From Firmicutes bacterium UBA6806 (GTDB taxonomy: Bacteria > Bacillota > Clostridia > Peptostreptococcales > Acidaminobacteraceae), in contig DKFC01000041.1 in the NCBI GenBank assembly GCA_002452745.1, forward strand, positions 1 through 31,179: DNA of 31,179 bases. The letters run 5' to 3'. Positions within the stretch are counted from its first letter, which is position 1. Every line of letters starts with the position of its first letter. The position numbers and the translations under genes were made by a program. The notes beneath the pieces are model-generated. The model had not been told where the DNA came from and did no database searches. It saw only the letters and a program-made list of their open reading frames with translations. This document shows positions 1-8,547 of the stretch, one piece after another.

Positions 1-361
1 ATGAGCCTGCTGTCGGCGAAGCAACTACTTTCCCCATTGAAGCGTTCACTTCCATGGTACTCAGTGCATAGGCAACTGCTTTTGCAATGGTCTTGCCACA
101 GACCGTTTTTTCATTTTCAAATCTTTTTTTCATTTGAATACTGTCATTGCCGATGATTTTACCATGAATTAAATTATCTTCATCGTTTATACCTGAGGTC
201 ACAGCATTTTCCATGACCTTCAAAACGGATTTCAAATAACTTTCTATATACTCAGGTGTTTTCTCTGTTTTTTTAGATTCATAAGCCAGTGCAAGTGCAT
301 CTAGGCTAACGCCCTTATTTTGACAATAATCTATTGCTTCTAAAGCACTATTTAATTTCAT
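1..361 (-). CDS. sdaAA: L-serine dehydratase, alpha subunit (partial, 3' part outside window)
   Basis: This is the N-terminal part (about 120 residues) of the catalytic subunit of the oxygen-sensitive [4Fe-4S] L-serine ammonia-lyase, which converts serine to pyruvate and ammonia in the cytosol. Reading the minus strand, the protein starts MKLNSALEAIDYC and runs into the family-typical stretch GKVVASPTAGS just at the window edge, where the substrate-binding and cluster region begins. The start ATG (359-361) is preceded by AGGAG at good spacing. It lies 8 bases downstream of the sdaAB stop codon, so the two subunits are in one operon with beta first, as is common in Firmicutes. The cluster cysteines are outside the window, so activity cannot be judged. 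Identification is firm because of the conserved PTAGS stretch plus the sdaAB partner. Confidence 0.9.
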   Translation of the reverse strand, partial: MKLNSALEAIDYCQNKGVSLDALALAYESKKTEKTPEYIESYLKSVLKVMENAVTSGINDEDNLIHGKIIGNDSIQMKKRFENEKTVCGKTIAKAVAYALSTMEVNASMGKVVASPTAGS

Positions 362-369
362 AAGCACTC

Positions 370-1044
370 CTATTCATATATTTTCTGAATGACATTAACT
401 GAGATCATGCCATCGATTCGCACAAGCTCATCTACGACGTTTTTCGGTATTTTCTCATCAGCCTCTATAATGCCAATGGCCTTGCGACCGCGCTCCTCTC
501 GATAGAGCTTCATGAAGGCGATGTTGATTCTGTTTTCTGATAAGATGGTTGAAATTCTAGCCAACATCCCAGAACTGTCCTTGTGATGTGTCACCAGTGT
601 ATTATACTCACCTGTGAATTGTACGTCTATGCCATTGATGGAGCGGATAATCATTTTTCCGCCACCTATTGAAATACCAGCAATTTCCCAAGTTTCAAGC
701 ATATTAGTCTTTGCACGGATCAGTACGGTGTTGGGGTGCTCAGCTTCATCTTCGGTGGAGACAAATTCAAACTTAAGACCTCTATTTTCAGCGATTTTAA
801 AAGCTTCAACAAGTCTTTCATCGTCTGGCTTAAGACCCAAAATACCACCAAGCAAGGCCACATCGGTCCCATGACCCTTGTATGTTTTGGCAAAGGACCC
901 GTAGAGAATGAAAGTCACTTCAGTAATGGGAGATTTAATGATTTTTTGAGCAGCGTATCCAATTCGGCAGGCACCTGCAGTGTGAGAGCTTGAAGGCCCA
1001 ATCATAATCGGCCCAATAATATCAAAAATATTGTAATCTTTCAA
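370..1044 (-). CDS. sdaAB: L-serine dehydratase, beta subunit
   Basis: This 224-residue protein is the beta subunit of the iron-sulfur L-serine dehydratase. The N-terminus carries the family signature around GPIMIGPSSSHTAG (residues 11-24), the conserved SSSHTAG loop. The middle has the HPNTV region and a C-terminal ACT domain begins near residue 148 (YNTLVTHHKDSSGMLARIS), probably for serine sensing or subunit contact. Length is normal for the family. The start codon is TTG at 1042-1044, supported by AGGAGGT a few bases upstream and by the N-terminus KDYNIFDIIGP matching the family. It is followed by sdaAA after 8 bases. Serine breakdown to pyruvate fits an amino-acid-fermenting anaerobe. 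Confidence 0.95.
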   Translation of the reverse strand: MKDYNIFDIIGPIMIGPSSSHTAGACRIGYAAQKIIKSPITEVTFILYGSFAKTYKGHGTDVALLGGILGLKPDDERLVEAFKIAENRGLKFEFVSTEDEAEHPNTVLIRAKTNMLETWEIAGISIGGGKMIIRSINGIDVQFTGEYNTLVTHHKDSSGMLARISTILSENRINIAFMKLYREERGRKAIGIIEADEKIPKNVVDELVRIDGMISVNVIQKIYE

Positions 1045-1095
1045 TGTAAACCTCCTGTAGAATTTTGAATTTTCTACCCTACTTTTTTATAATTA

Positions 1096-1119
1096 AATCT
1101 ATAATAACAAAAATAGATT
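1096..1119. repeat. AT-rich inverted repeat in the divergent promoter region
   Basis: The 184-bp gap between sdaAB (minus) and the fatty-acid kinase fusion (plus) holds an inverted repeat with 7-bp arms AATCTAT/ATAGATT separated by 10 bases. It is flanked by a further pair TTTTATA/TATAAAA at 1085-1091 and 1119-1125. The position between two divergent genes suits an operator or overlapping promoters, but the AT richness makes chance symmetry possible. No regulator is identified. Confidence 0.3.
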
Positions 1120-1228
1120 ATAAAAGCGATAAGGTAATTGTAAATATTAATCTCAAATAAGGGTATATGTGAAACACATGCGTATTTTTTAGTAAAAAGT
1201 AAAATAGATTGATAGGAAAGGGCATAAT

Positions 1229-3037
1229 ATGGATGAACAAAGAATGAATGGCTATCAGTTTTTTAAGATGTTTAGTGCTGGTGTAAGTGCTGTCGTTTCC
1301 AGAAAAGAGCATTTAAACGCCATAAATGTATTTCCAGTAATGGATGGTGACACAGGTACCAATTTATTGATGACTCTAACGTCAACCATGGATGAAACCA
1401 TTATTTCAAATGATTTTAGCATCGTGATCAATTCTATGTCTAATGCAGCAATTACAAGTGCAAGAGGTAATTCTGGTGTAATATTTGCGAGTTTCTTAAG
1501 CGGCATTTCAAAGGCTTTTGGCCATCTCAAAGAGGTGACAATTGAAGAATTTGGTGTGGGGATTGTTAAGGCATCTGAGGAAGCTTACCATTCGGTTTCA
1601 AAACCGGTTGAGGGCACTATGCTCACTGTAATTAGAGTGTGGGCTGAGTTTATAAACAATGAATATATGAATTATTATACCTTTAACGAACTCTTTAATA
1701 ATGCCTATGAAAAGGCAATTTTAGCATTAGAAGAGACACCTATGCATTTAGATGTTTTACAAAAATATCAAGTCGTCGATTCTGGTGCAAAGGGATTTGT
1801 CTATTTTTTGGAGGGCATTAAGGCCTGTTCAGATGATTTTTCCAAGATCGGTAACCACTTGTTGATTGAGGCGGGGCCACTGGTATTTAAAGAGGATGAT
1901 TCAAATGAGCTACATATTGATCATGAATTAGAGGCGATAACCAACAGATATTGCTGTGAATTTACAATAAGTGGTGCGTTCACCCATAAAGACCTGATAG
2001 AGGGGATGGGAGATGCAATTGTCGTAACGGGAAATGGAAGGGTTTCAAAAGTCCATATTCATGCCAATAATCCCCTTAAACTAATGAATTTAATTGTAAA
2101 TGCCCATTACAAAGTTACCAAGGCTAAAGTGGATGATATGGCGTTGCAGGTCAATGTTAAGCAACATTCAATGGCTAAAATTGGGATCTTAACAGACTCA
2201 ATTTGTGACTTGCCTCAAAGTGTCCTAGAAGCGCTACAAATTCACATGATTTCATTAAATGTTCACGCCAATGGACAAACATATCTGGATAAACAAACCA
2301 TTAATACTGCAGGTTTAGCCCCGCTCCTTGAAAAGCAGGCTTATCCCAAGAGCAGTCAAACAGATGTCCAGCAAATTAAACTAAAGTTGGATTGGATGCT
2401 CATGCATTATGAAAGTGTTATTATACTCTCTGTTTCCTCAAAACTCAGCGGCATGTATGATAACTATCATCGCGCCATGGAGACAATAGATCATAAATCC
2501 AAAAAAATCAGTCTTATTGACAGTAAGTTAAATTCTGGTGCTCAAGGCTTATTAGTGCTCAAGGCAGCTGAATTAGCCAATGAAGGATATTCACATGATG
2601 AGATTGTACTTAAATTAAAGGCATTTATTGGTCAGATTAGAATTTATGTAAGCCTAGATACCTTTAAATATGCGGTCAAAAGTGGTAGGGTGCCCAATAC
2701 AATTGGCAAACTTGGGATGATTTTGAATGTAAAGCCCATAATGACGTTGAATGAAATCGGTGAAGGCACTGCATTTGGGATGGCCTTCTCTAGAAAACAG
2801 ATAAACAAGAAGATCATGAAACTGATCAAGAAGATTTCTAAAGAGGAGGAAATCACGGATTATGCAATTGTACACGCCTCTAATATTTCAGAAGCAAATC
2901 AGTACAGTGAAGTATTCAGTGACGTTTTAGGATTTCCACCAAAGTTTATAACAGAAATTTCAGCAATCACAACCATTCATGCGGGAAAAGGCGCTGTGGC
3001 GATTGCCATTCTCAAAGGCCATACTAAAAACGGATAG
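1229..3037 (+). CDS. Fused fatty-acid kinase: DhaL/FakA-type kinase plus DegV/FakB-type fatty-acid carrier
   Basis: The 602-residue protein joins two partners of the bacterial fatty-acid kinase. Residues about 1-200 form a DhaL-type ATP-binding kinase domain with the metal/nucleotide motif NVFPVMDGDTGTN (33-45) and a SARGNSGV loop near 80. Residues about 230-310 match the middle domain of FakA, with a cysteine in RYCCEF and the VHIHAN pair of histidines that in FakA are reported to bind zinc. From about residue 316 a DegV/FakB domain follows, with ILTDSICDLP, a SSQTD loop, SVSSKLSGMY and LIDSKLNSGAQG. The usual FakA C-terminal domain is replaced by the carrier. The expected role is ATP-dependent formation of acyl-phosphate from exogenous or recycled fatty acids. 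The start ATG follows AAAGGG. The domain assignment is strong; the activity is inferred. Confidence 0.88.
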   Translation: MDEQRMNGYQFFKMFSAGVSAVVSRKEHLNAINVFPVMDGDTGTNLLMTLTSTMDETIISNDFSIVINSMSNAAITSARGNSGVIFASFLSGISKAFGHLKEVTIEEFGVGIVKASEEAYHSVSKPVEGTMLTVIRVWAEFINNEYMNYYTFNELFNNAYEKAILALEETPMHLDVLQKYQVVDSGAKGFVYFLEGIKACSDDFSKIGNHLLIEAGPLVFKEDDSNELHIDHELEAITNRYCCEFTISGAFTHKDLIEGMGDAIVVTGNGRVSKVHIHANNPLKLMNLIVNAHYKVTKAKVDDMALQVNVKQHSMAKIGILTDSICDLPQSVLEALQIHMISLNVHANGQTYLDKQTINTAGLAPLLEKQAYPKSSQTDVQQIKLKLDWMLMHYESVIILSVSSKLSGMYDNYHRAMETIDHKSKKISLIDSKLNSGAQGLLVLKAAELANEGYSHDEIVLKLKAFIGQIRIYVSLDTFKYAVKSGRVPNTIGKLGMILNVKPIMTLNEIGEGTAFGMAFSRKQINKKIMKLIKKISKEEEITDYAIVHASNISEANQYSEVFSDVLGFPPKFITEISAITTIHAGKGAVAIAILKGHTKNG

Positions 3038-3050
3038 AAGGAGGCTGCTG

Positions 3051-3818
3051 ATGTATTTTCAAACATTTACCTTTATAATGTGTTACTTTTTATTGTTTTT
3101 CATAGTCGCTACAATACTTAAGAACAATTCTATTGTTGATTTTGGGTGGGGGCTTGGTTTTGTCTTAACCAATTTCTATCTCTTAGTGATTAATGGCTCA
3201 AATACTCCTGAAATATGGTTAATTACCCTTTGTATTACCTTATGGGGTGGTCGCTTATTTTGGCACATTTTTAAACGAAACTGGGGTAAACCAGAAGATT
3301 TTAGATATGCTGCCTGGCGAAAAGAATGGGGAAAATGGGTTATCCTTAGAAGCTTCTTTCAGATTTTTGTCTTGCAAGGCCTTATTATGTTTATGATACT
3401 TTTGCCTGTGGTCTCTCTTTATCAAATTGAAATCGTGAAAATGAACTTAGCAACGGGTTTAGGACTAAGTGTTTGGCTAATCGGGTATTATTTCGAAGTT
3501 GTGGGAGACTATCAATTAGATCAATTCAAGAAGGACAGTAATAACAAAGGCAAAATCATAACGACGGGCCTTTGGCGATACACCCGCCATCCAAACTATT
3601 TTGGGGAAGCATCAATGTGGTGGGGGATCTTTATCATGGGGCTTTCATATGGCAACAAAATTTGGACCATAGTGAGTCCACTTGGCATTACCCTCTTACT
3701 CTTGTTTGTATCTGGCGTCCCCATGCTTGAGAAGAGTTTAAAAAAACGCGAGGGATATGAGAAATATGTCAAAGAGACCTCTATTTTTTTCCCTTTGCCA
3801 CCAAAGAAAAATGTGTAA
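3051..3818 (+). CDS. DUF1295 family integral membrane protein (steroid 5-alpha-reductase-like fold)
   Basis: This 255-residue protein has about six to seven hydrophobic segments and the DUF1295 signatures: an early IVDFGWG, a central LWGGRLFWHIF, and the C-terminal block TTGLWRYTRHPNYFGE followed by KREGYEKYVKETS. The family resembles steroid 5-alpha-reductases and isoprenylcysteine methyltransferases, so a lipid-modifying role in the membrane is likely, but the substrate is unknown. The start at 3051 is chosen because AAGGAGG lies about 6 bases upstream; an upstream in-frame ATG at 2979 would overlap the previous gene by 59 bases and has no such site. It begins 13 bases after the fatty-acid kinase fusion, so the two probably form an operon. 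That neighbourhood hints at lipid metabolism. Confidence 0.85.
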   Translation: MYFQTFTFIMCYFLLFFIVATILKNNSIVDFGWGLGFVLTNFYLLVINGSNTPEIWLITLCITLWGGRLFWHIFKRNWGKPEDFRYAAWRKEWGKWVILRSFFQIFVLQGLIMFMILLPVVSLYQIEIVKMNLATGLGLSVWLIGYYFEVVGDYQLDQFKKDSNNKGKIITTGLWRYTRHPNYFGEASMWWGIFIMGLSYGNKIWTIVSPLGITLLLLFVSGVPMLEKSLKKREGYEKYVKETSIFFPLPPKKNV

Positions 3819-3905
3819 TTTTACACAAAAGGGTTATAAAATAGACATAAGAAGATAATTATACTATAAATATCTTTCTAGGGGAAATTTTATGAGGAGG
3901 GTTAT

Positions 3906-5684
3906 ATGAAGAAGATTAGGACGAAGCTGATTTCGATGGTACTCATTAATATGTTACTCATTGCAGCAATCGTTGGTGGGACAGCGGTTTACTTTATCTA
4001 CTCGAGCAATATGAGCCGTTTGGATCAACTTGAAAAACAAATGCGCAATAACTATGACATGAACATCAAGAGTCAGGTCGAGATCATCGTGTCAGAGCTA
4101 GAGGGAATCGAAAATCAGGTGAAAAAAGGAATTCTAACACCTTCGGAAGCTAAAACCGTTGCCGGAGATGTCATCCGAAATGCCAAGTATGGGGAAAGTG
4201 GCTATTTTTGGGCAGATACACTTGATGGTGTCAACGTTGTATTATTAGGAAAAGAAGATGTAGAAGGCAAGACTAGAATTGATCTAGAAGATAAACAGGG
4301 CAATATGATTATCCAAGACTTTATCAAAATCGCCAAAGCAGATGGCGAGGGATTCTATGATTACTACTTCCCAAGACCTGGTGAAGAGGAAGCCCTTCCA
4401 AAGCGTGCTTATATTAAATTATATGAGCCATATGGTTGGATTATTGGTACTGGTAATTACATCGATGATATCGATGCCTTTATCTTAAATGAAAGAACAA
4501 TCGTACAAGAGGATGTGAGAAGAGTACTAATCTTATTATCCGCATTTATTATTGTCGGACTTGGGATCGGTTTTGCCGTTTCATTTATCACAAGTAACTC
4601 AATTTCAAAACCAATTTTGGCATTGGCCGAATTGGTGGATAAGACGTCCAACCTCAATATCAGAAACGATGATTCTTACGATTATCTTGTGAATTACAAG
4701 GATGAACGTGGCATCATAGCGCGTTCAATAGCCAATTTAAGAAATGTATTGAGAGAGTTGATCAGCGAAATGCATGAGGATTCTAAGCTCCTAACGGGTT
4801 CCTACAACGAGTTGAACACCATTGTTTCGGAAGGTAGAGAAGGGATTGACGCAGTGACACAAACGGTTGCTGATTTTGCTAAAGGGGCAACAGAGCAAGC
4901 TGAAGATGCTCAAAAAGCTGCTATGAACATGGGCAGTCTCGCCAATGAAATCAACTTAAGCGTAAAAAGTGCAGAGCATTTAAGAGGCTATACAAGTGAA
5001 GTTTCTGAGAATAATACACTTGGTGTCAAGCTCATCAGTGAGCTCGATGAGAAATTTAAGGGCACAAAAGAAGCCAATGCAAGCTTAAATAAAAACGTAG
5101 GCACTTTAACTGTAAAATCATCGTCTATTGTCCAGATCACAAATACCATTCAGCAGATCGCTGAGCAAACCAACCTATTGGCACTTAATGCAGCGATTGA
5201 AGCAGCTAGAGCAGGTGAAGCTGGCAGAGGTTTTGCAGTAGTTGCCGATGAAATCAGGAAGTTAGCAGAAGAGACTTCAAAATCAACCTTGCAGATTGAT
5301 CAAATTATCAATGAAATCCTAGGGGAGATTGGCGATACTGAAACCAACATGAAGCATGCAAACTCAGCGATTGAGGTTTCGGAAGGCGTTTTACAGAAAG
5401 TTCAGTCCGCTTTTGAAGCGATTGAAAAATCCATGATTGATACGATTAAGCAACTGGATAATATTACGGTAAGCGTTCAAAATGTAGATCAAAATAAAGA
5501 TAAGGCAATTGAATCAATAGATGGCATATCAGCAGTTACTGAAGAAAATGCCGCGGCTGCAGAAGAAATCTATGCTACAATGGATACTCAAGCTGATTTG
5601 ATGCGCAGTATTCAAGAAAATGCCACAGATGTGGGTAAAATTGCAAATACCTTAACAGAAATCATTCAGAGATTTACAGTTTAA
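3906..5684 (+). CDS. Methyl-accepting chemotaxis protein with single Cache sensor domain
   Basis: This 592-residue transmembrane chemoreceptor has TM1 at about residues 8-32, then an extracellular single Cache domain with the characteristic GESGYFWADT and EPYGWIIGTGNYID motifs (about 97-190). TM2 is at about 202-226, followed by a HAMP linker starting NSISKPILALAEL. The long cytoplasmic coiled coil carries the hairpin tip that binds CheA and CheW (QTNLLALNAAIEAARAGEAG) followed by GRGFAVVADEIRKLAEET. Single Cache domains bind small organic acids or amino-acid-like ligands; the ligand here is not known. The start ATG follows GAGGAGGG. It is monocistronic, ending at a bidirectional terminator. 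Its presence implies a motile organism with che genes elsewhere. Confidence 0.95.
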   Translation: MKKIRTKLISMVLINMLLIAAIVGGTAVYFIYSSNMSRLDQLEKQMRNNYDMNIKSQVEIIVSELEGIENQVKKGILTPSEAKTVAGDVIRNAKYGESGYFWADTLDGVNVVLLGKEDVEGKTRIDLEDKQGNMIIQDFIKIAKADGEGFYDYYFPRPGEEEALPKRAYIKLYEPYGWIIGTGNYIDDIDAFILNERTIVQEDVRRVLILLSAFIIVGLGIGFAVSFITSNSISKPILALAELVDKTSNLNIRNDDSYDYLVNYKDERGIIARSIANLRNVLRELISEMHEDSKLLTGSYNELNTIVSEGREGIDAVTQTVADFAKGATEQAEDAQKAAMNMGSLANEINLSVKSAEHLRGYTSEVSENNTLGVKLISELDEKFKGTKEANASLNKNVGTLTVKSSSIVQITNTIQQIAEQTNLLALNAAIEAARAGEAGRGFAVVADEIRKLAEETSKSTLQIDQIINEILGEIGDTETNMKHANSAIEVSEGVLQKVQSAFEAIEKSMIDTIKQLDNITVSVQNVDQNKDKAIESIDGISAVTEENAAAAEEIYATMDTQADLMRSIQENATDVGKIANTLTEIIQRFTV

Positions 5685-5724
5685 GCGTTTAAGGCATTAA
5701 TTGGCAATATTAAATTATCAAATA

Positions 5725-5773
5725 AAAAGAGAGCACACAAACCACTTTACATTGTGGAGGGTGTGCTCTTTTA
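5725..5773. terminator. Bidirectional intrinsic terminator between the chemoreceptor and ABC-F genes
   Basis: Arms AGAGCACAC (5730-5738) and GTGTGCTCT (5761-5769) form a 9-bp stem, with extra ACCAC/GTGG pairing in the loop. The stem is followed by T residues on the plus strand and by TTTTTATTTG on the minus strand. It sits between two converging genes. Confidence 0.85.
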
Positions 5774-5794
5774 ATATGGCATTAACAAATTTTA

Positions 5795-7351
5795 TTATAC
5801 GATTTTTGTGGTCCATTCCTCCAAATTCCAGACATCGGTTACAATATCTCTATAGAATTCAGGCTCATGGCTGATGAGTAATATGGAGCCCTTGTAGCTT
5901 TGAAGCGCTCTCTTGAGCTCTGCCTTAGCATCAACGTCCAAGTGGTTTGTCGGCTCATCCAGAATTAAGAAGTTGGTCTCTCGATTGATGAGTTTACAGA
6001 GTCTTACTTTGGCTTGCTCGCCGCCACTTAAAACTACGATTTTACTTTCGATATGCTGCGTAGTCAAGCCACACTTTGCAAGTGCTGCTCTAACCTCATA
6101 TTGCGTTAATGAAGGGAAAGACTCCCATACTTCTTCAATACAAGTCTTGTAGTTGGCATCTTTTATTTCTTGCTCAAAGTAACCTATGTGGAGAAACTCA
6201 CCAAGCTCTACTTGACCAGATAAGCCTTTGATTTCACCGATGATACTCTTGAGTAAGGTGGTCTTTCCAAGACCATTTGCACCTGTGATGGCAATCTTTT
6301 GACCTCTTTCCATAAGGAGGTTTAGCGGACTGCATAATGGATCATCATAGCCAATCACTAGGTCGGTTACTTTAAAAAGAAGCTTACCACTGGTACGTGC
6401 CAATTTAAAATTGAACTCAGGTTTTGGCTTTTCTCTTGCTAGTTCAATAACATCCATTTTGTCCAATTTCTTCTGTCTTGACATGGCCATGTTTCGAGTG
6501 GAAACACGCGCCTTGTTTCTTGCAACAAAGTCTTCAAGTTCAGAAATCTCTTGTTGCTGTTGCTTATAAGCAGATTCAAGCTGTTTCTTCTTTACCTCAA
6601 AGATTCTCATAAAGTTATCGTAATCCCCAACATAACGGTTGAGTTCTTGATTGTGCATGTGATAAACGAGATTGATGACGCTGTTTAAAAATGGTATATC
6701 ATGTGAAATGAGGATAAAGGCATTTTCATATTCTTGAAGGTAACGCTTAAGCCATTCAATATGCTCTTCATCCAAGTAGTTTGTCGGCTCATCCAGCAAG
6801 AGGATGTCTGGCTTTTCTAAAAGGAGCTTCGCCAGAAGAATTTTAGTACGTTGACCACCACTAAGACTTTCAACAGGTTTATCAAGACCAATGTCCAAAA
6901 GGCCGAGGCCTCTTGCAATATCATTGACTTTTGCATCGATGACATAAAAGTCATTGTGGTTTAAAATATCTTGGATTGTGCCAACTTCTTCCATTAAAAG
7001 GTTAAGCTCATCTTCATCAACGTCACCCATTTTCATATACATGTCGTTCATTTCTGCTTCTAAATCAAAGAGATATTTGAAGGCATTGTCGAGTACATTT
7101 TTTATAGTCATGCCTTTTTCAAGGACAGTATGCTGGTCTAAGTAACCAACACGTACGCGTTTTGACCATTCTATGGTACCTTCATCTGGTTCAAGTTTAT
7201 GGGTTATGATATTCATAAAAGTGGATTTACCCTCACCATTGGCGCCAATGAGTCCGATATGCTCTCCCATTAAGAGTCTAAAAGATACGTTATTAAATAT
7301 TGCACGATCGCCAAAGCCGTGGCTCAAATTCTTTACAGTTAAAATACTCAT
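5795..7351 (-). CDS. ABC-F family ATPase (YkpA/YbiT-like)
   Basis: This 518-residue soluble protein has two ABC ATPase domains and no membrane segments. Domain 1 has Walker A GANGEGKST (about residues 36-44), signature LSGGQRTKI and Walker B ILLLDEPTNYLD. Domain 2 has Walker A GANGLGKTT, signature LSGGEQAKV and FLILDEPTNHLD. A charged coiled-coil linker with KKKQLESAYKQQQQEISELE lies between them (about 252-300). ABC-F proteins act at the ribosome as translation factors, and some give antibiotic resistance. The domain layout and the YLD motif place this nearer the housekeeping YkpA/YbiT group than the resistance members, but that is a judgement from overall likeness. The ATG at 7349-7351 follows AAAGGA on the minus strand. 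Confidence 0.9.
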   Translation of the reverse strand: MSILTVKNLSHGFGDRAIFNNVSFRLLMGEHIGLIGANGEGKSTFMNIITHKLEPDEGTIEWSKRVRVGYLDQHTVLEKGMTIKNVLDNAFKYLFDLEAEMNDMYMKMGDVDEDELNLLMEEVGTIQDILNHNDFYVIDAKVNDIARGLGLLDIGLDKPVESLSGGQRTKILLAKLLLEKPDILLLDEPTNYLDEEHIEWLKRYLQEYENAFILISHDIPFLNSVINLVYHMHNQELNRYVGDYDNFMRIFEVKKKQLESAYKQQQQEISELEDFVARNKARVSTRNMAMSRQKKLDKMDVIELAREKPKPEFNFKLARTSGKLLFKVTDLVIGYDDPLCSPLNLLMERGQKIAITGANGLGKTTLLKSIIGEIKGLSGQVELGEFLHIGYFEQEIKDANYKTCIEEVWESFPSLTQYEVRAALAKCGLTTQHIESKIVVLSGGEQAKVRLCKLINRETNFLILDEPTNHLDVDAKAELKRALQSYKGSILLISHEPEFYRDIVTDVWNLEEWTTKIV

Positions 7352-7464
7352 ATAAAATCCTTTCTTTAAGTCCCAATAGTCCTTTGATATTATATAATAA
7401 AAGATGTTAAAAAAGCAAAAATAATTCGAAAATTTTTTAAATTATATAAAGTGAGGCGGTCCAT

Positions 7465-8055
7465 ATGAAAATAAAGAGTATTAAACCACTTGAAACATTG
7501 AAATATCTAAAGGCATACGGCATACACTATTTAACTAAAAATGGCAATGAAGCCTATTGGGAACTCGTCTCAAGAGCGGGACTTGACCGCCTTGAGCGTG
7601 AAATTTATGAGGGGGAAGTCTTTACGGATGGGGCCATGATCGTTGCAAGTAATTATGAGAGAACCTGTGTGGTGATGATCAAAGAGTTCAGGGTGTCAGC
7701 AGGCAGGTACATTTATATGTTTCCAGCAGGCCTGATTGATGAAGGTGAAAATATCGAAGATGCCAGTGTAAGAGAATTTAAGGAAGAAACCGGGTTGATC
7801 TTTGAACCTAAGCACATATCAAGGGCAAGGTATGTCTCTGTCGGCATAGTGAATGAACGTGTCAATGTGGCTTATGGCAATTATTCTGGAACGCCAACCA
7901 AGGCCTATCAATCAGAGCATGAGGATGCAGATATTGTCATCGTCGATCGGGCCATGGCAAGAGATATTTTATCAAATGAAGAAATCAGCATCAGGTCTGC
8001 CCTTATCCTTGAGAATTTCTTTAAACTAAATGCATTTATCGAGGGCGAGTTCTGA
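7465..8055 (+). CDS. Nudix hydrolase, ADP-ribose pyrophosphatase-like
   Basis: This 196-residue protein has a complete Nudix box, GLIDEGENIEDASVREFKEE followed by TGL (about residues 92-114), the metal-binding catalytic motif. It is preceded by the strand VVMIKEFRVSAGRYIYMFPAG, typical of ADP-ribose or nucleotide-sugar pyrophosphatases. It would hydrolyse a nucleoside diphosphate linked to another group in the cytosol; the substrate cannot be read from the sequence. The start ATG follows GAGGCGG. It is divergent from the ABC-F gene and separated by 60 bases from the NTF2-like gene downstream, so they may be co-transcribed. Confidence 0.88.
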   Translation: MKIKSIKPLETLKYLKAYGIHYLTKNGNEAYWELVSRAGLDRLEREIYEGEVFTDGAMIVASNYERTCVVMIKEFRVSAGRYIYMFPAGLIDEGENIEDASVREFKEETGLIFEPKHISRARYVSVGIVNERVNVAYGNYSGTPTKAYQSEHEDADIVIVDRAMARDILSNEEISIRSALILENFFKLNAFIEGEF

Positions 8056-8115
8056 ATATGTTAGAAGGAAATAAAATGGGGTAATCTTATTAAAGTAAAA
8101 AGGAGGCCATAGAAG

Positions 8116-8502
8116 ATGAATACTCTAGAAGTGAAAGCCTATTTAATGAAACTGGATGAAGCCTTTTGCAAGTCGGTTGGACAAGGGGGCATTGAAGCTT
8201 GGGTGACGCAATTTGCAGAGGATGGTATCATGGTCAATGCCAAGGGAGACATCATTAGAGGCCATGACATGATTAGGGAAGCTATGACAGGTCTGTTTAA
8301 ACTCAACCAACTCAAGTTTGTTTGGACGCCAATCGATGCCAGTGTCTCTACATGTGGCACACTTGGCTATACATATGGTGATTATGTGAGAACTTATGTG
8401 GATGAAGCGGGAAAACTGGTTGAAGCAAGTGGACGTTACACAACCATTTGGCGGAAGCAAATGGATGGCACTTGGTTAATTGAACTGGATACTGGCAATT
8501 AA
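8116..8502 (+). CDS. NTF2-like / DUF4440 (SnoaL-like) small protein
   Basis: This 128-residue protein has the cone-shaped NTF2-like pattern: an N-terminal helix, WVTQFAEDGIMVNAKGDIIRGHDMIREAM, then strands ending SGRYTTIWRKQMDGTWLIELDTGN. This is typical of DUF4440/SnoaL-like domains, which bind small hydrophobic ligands or act as simple enzymes. No catalytic role can be assigned. The start ATG has AGGAGG upstream. It lies 45 bases before iorA with a hairpin in the gap, so it may be in the same transcript as the indolepyruvate oxidoreductase genes; a link to aromatic metabolites is only a guess. Confidence 0.8.
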   Translation: MNTLEVKAYLMKLDEAFCKSVGQGGIEAWVTQFAEDGIMVNAKGDIIRGHDMIREAMTGLFKLNQLKFVWTPIDASVSTCGTLGYTYGDYVRTYVDEAGKLVEASGRYTTIWRKQMDGTWLIELDTGN

Positions 8503-8513
8503 ACATAGGGGAT

Positions 8514-8532
8514 TTTGGATGTATCATCCAAA
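8514..8532 (+). repeat. Short hairpin upstream of iorA
   Basis: An 8-bp stem TTTGGATG/CATCCAAA with a TAT loop lies in the gap between the NTF2-like gene and iorA, ending just before the AAGGGGG ribosome binding site. There is no T-tract, so it is not a standard terminator. It might act as an mRNA processing or stability element that sets iorA expression apart from the upstream gene. Confidence 0.5.
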
Positions 8533-8547
8533 TATTAAGGGGGTAGT

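Noticed and set aside
1161..1190. Hairpin ATGTG-AAA-CACAT followed by T residues in the leader of the fatty-acid kinase gene, considered as an attenuator
   Set aside because: The stem has only five good pairs; the outer pairs are mismatched or wobble, too weak for a terminator.
1118..1312. Minus-strand frame of 64 codons across the promoter region and the start of the fatty-acid kinase gene
   Set aside because: Its composition is low-complexity hydrophobic, it has no ribosome site, and it is antisense to a well-supported gene and its promoter.
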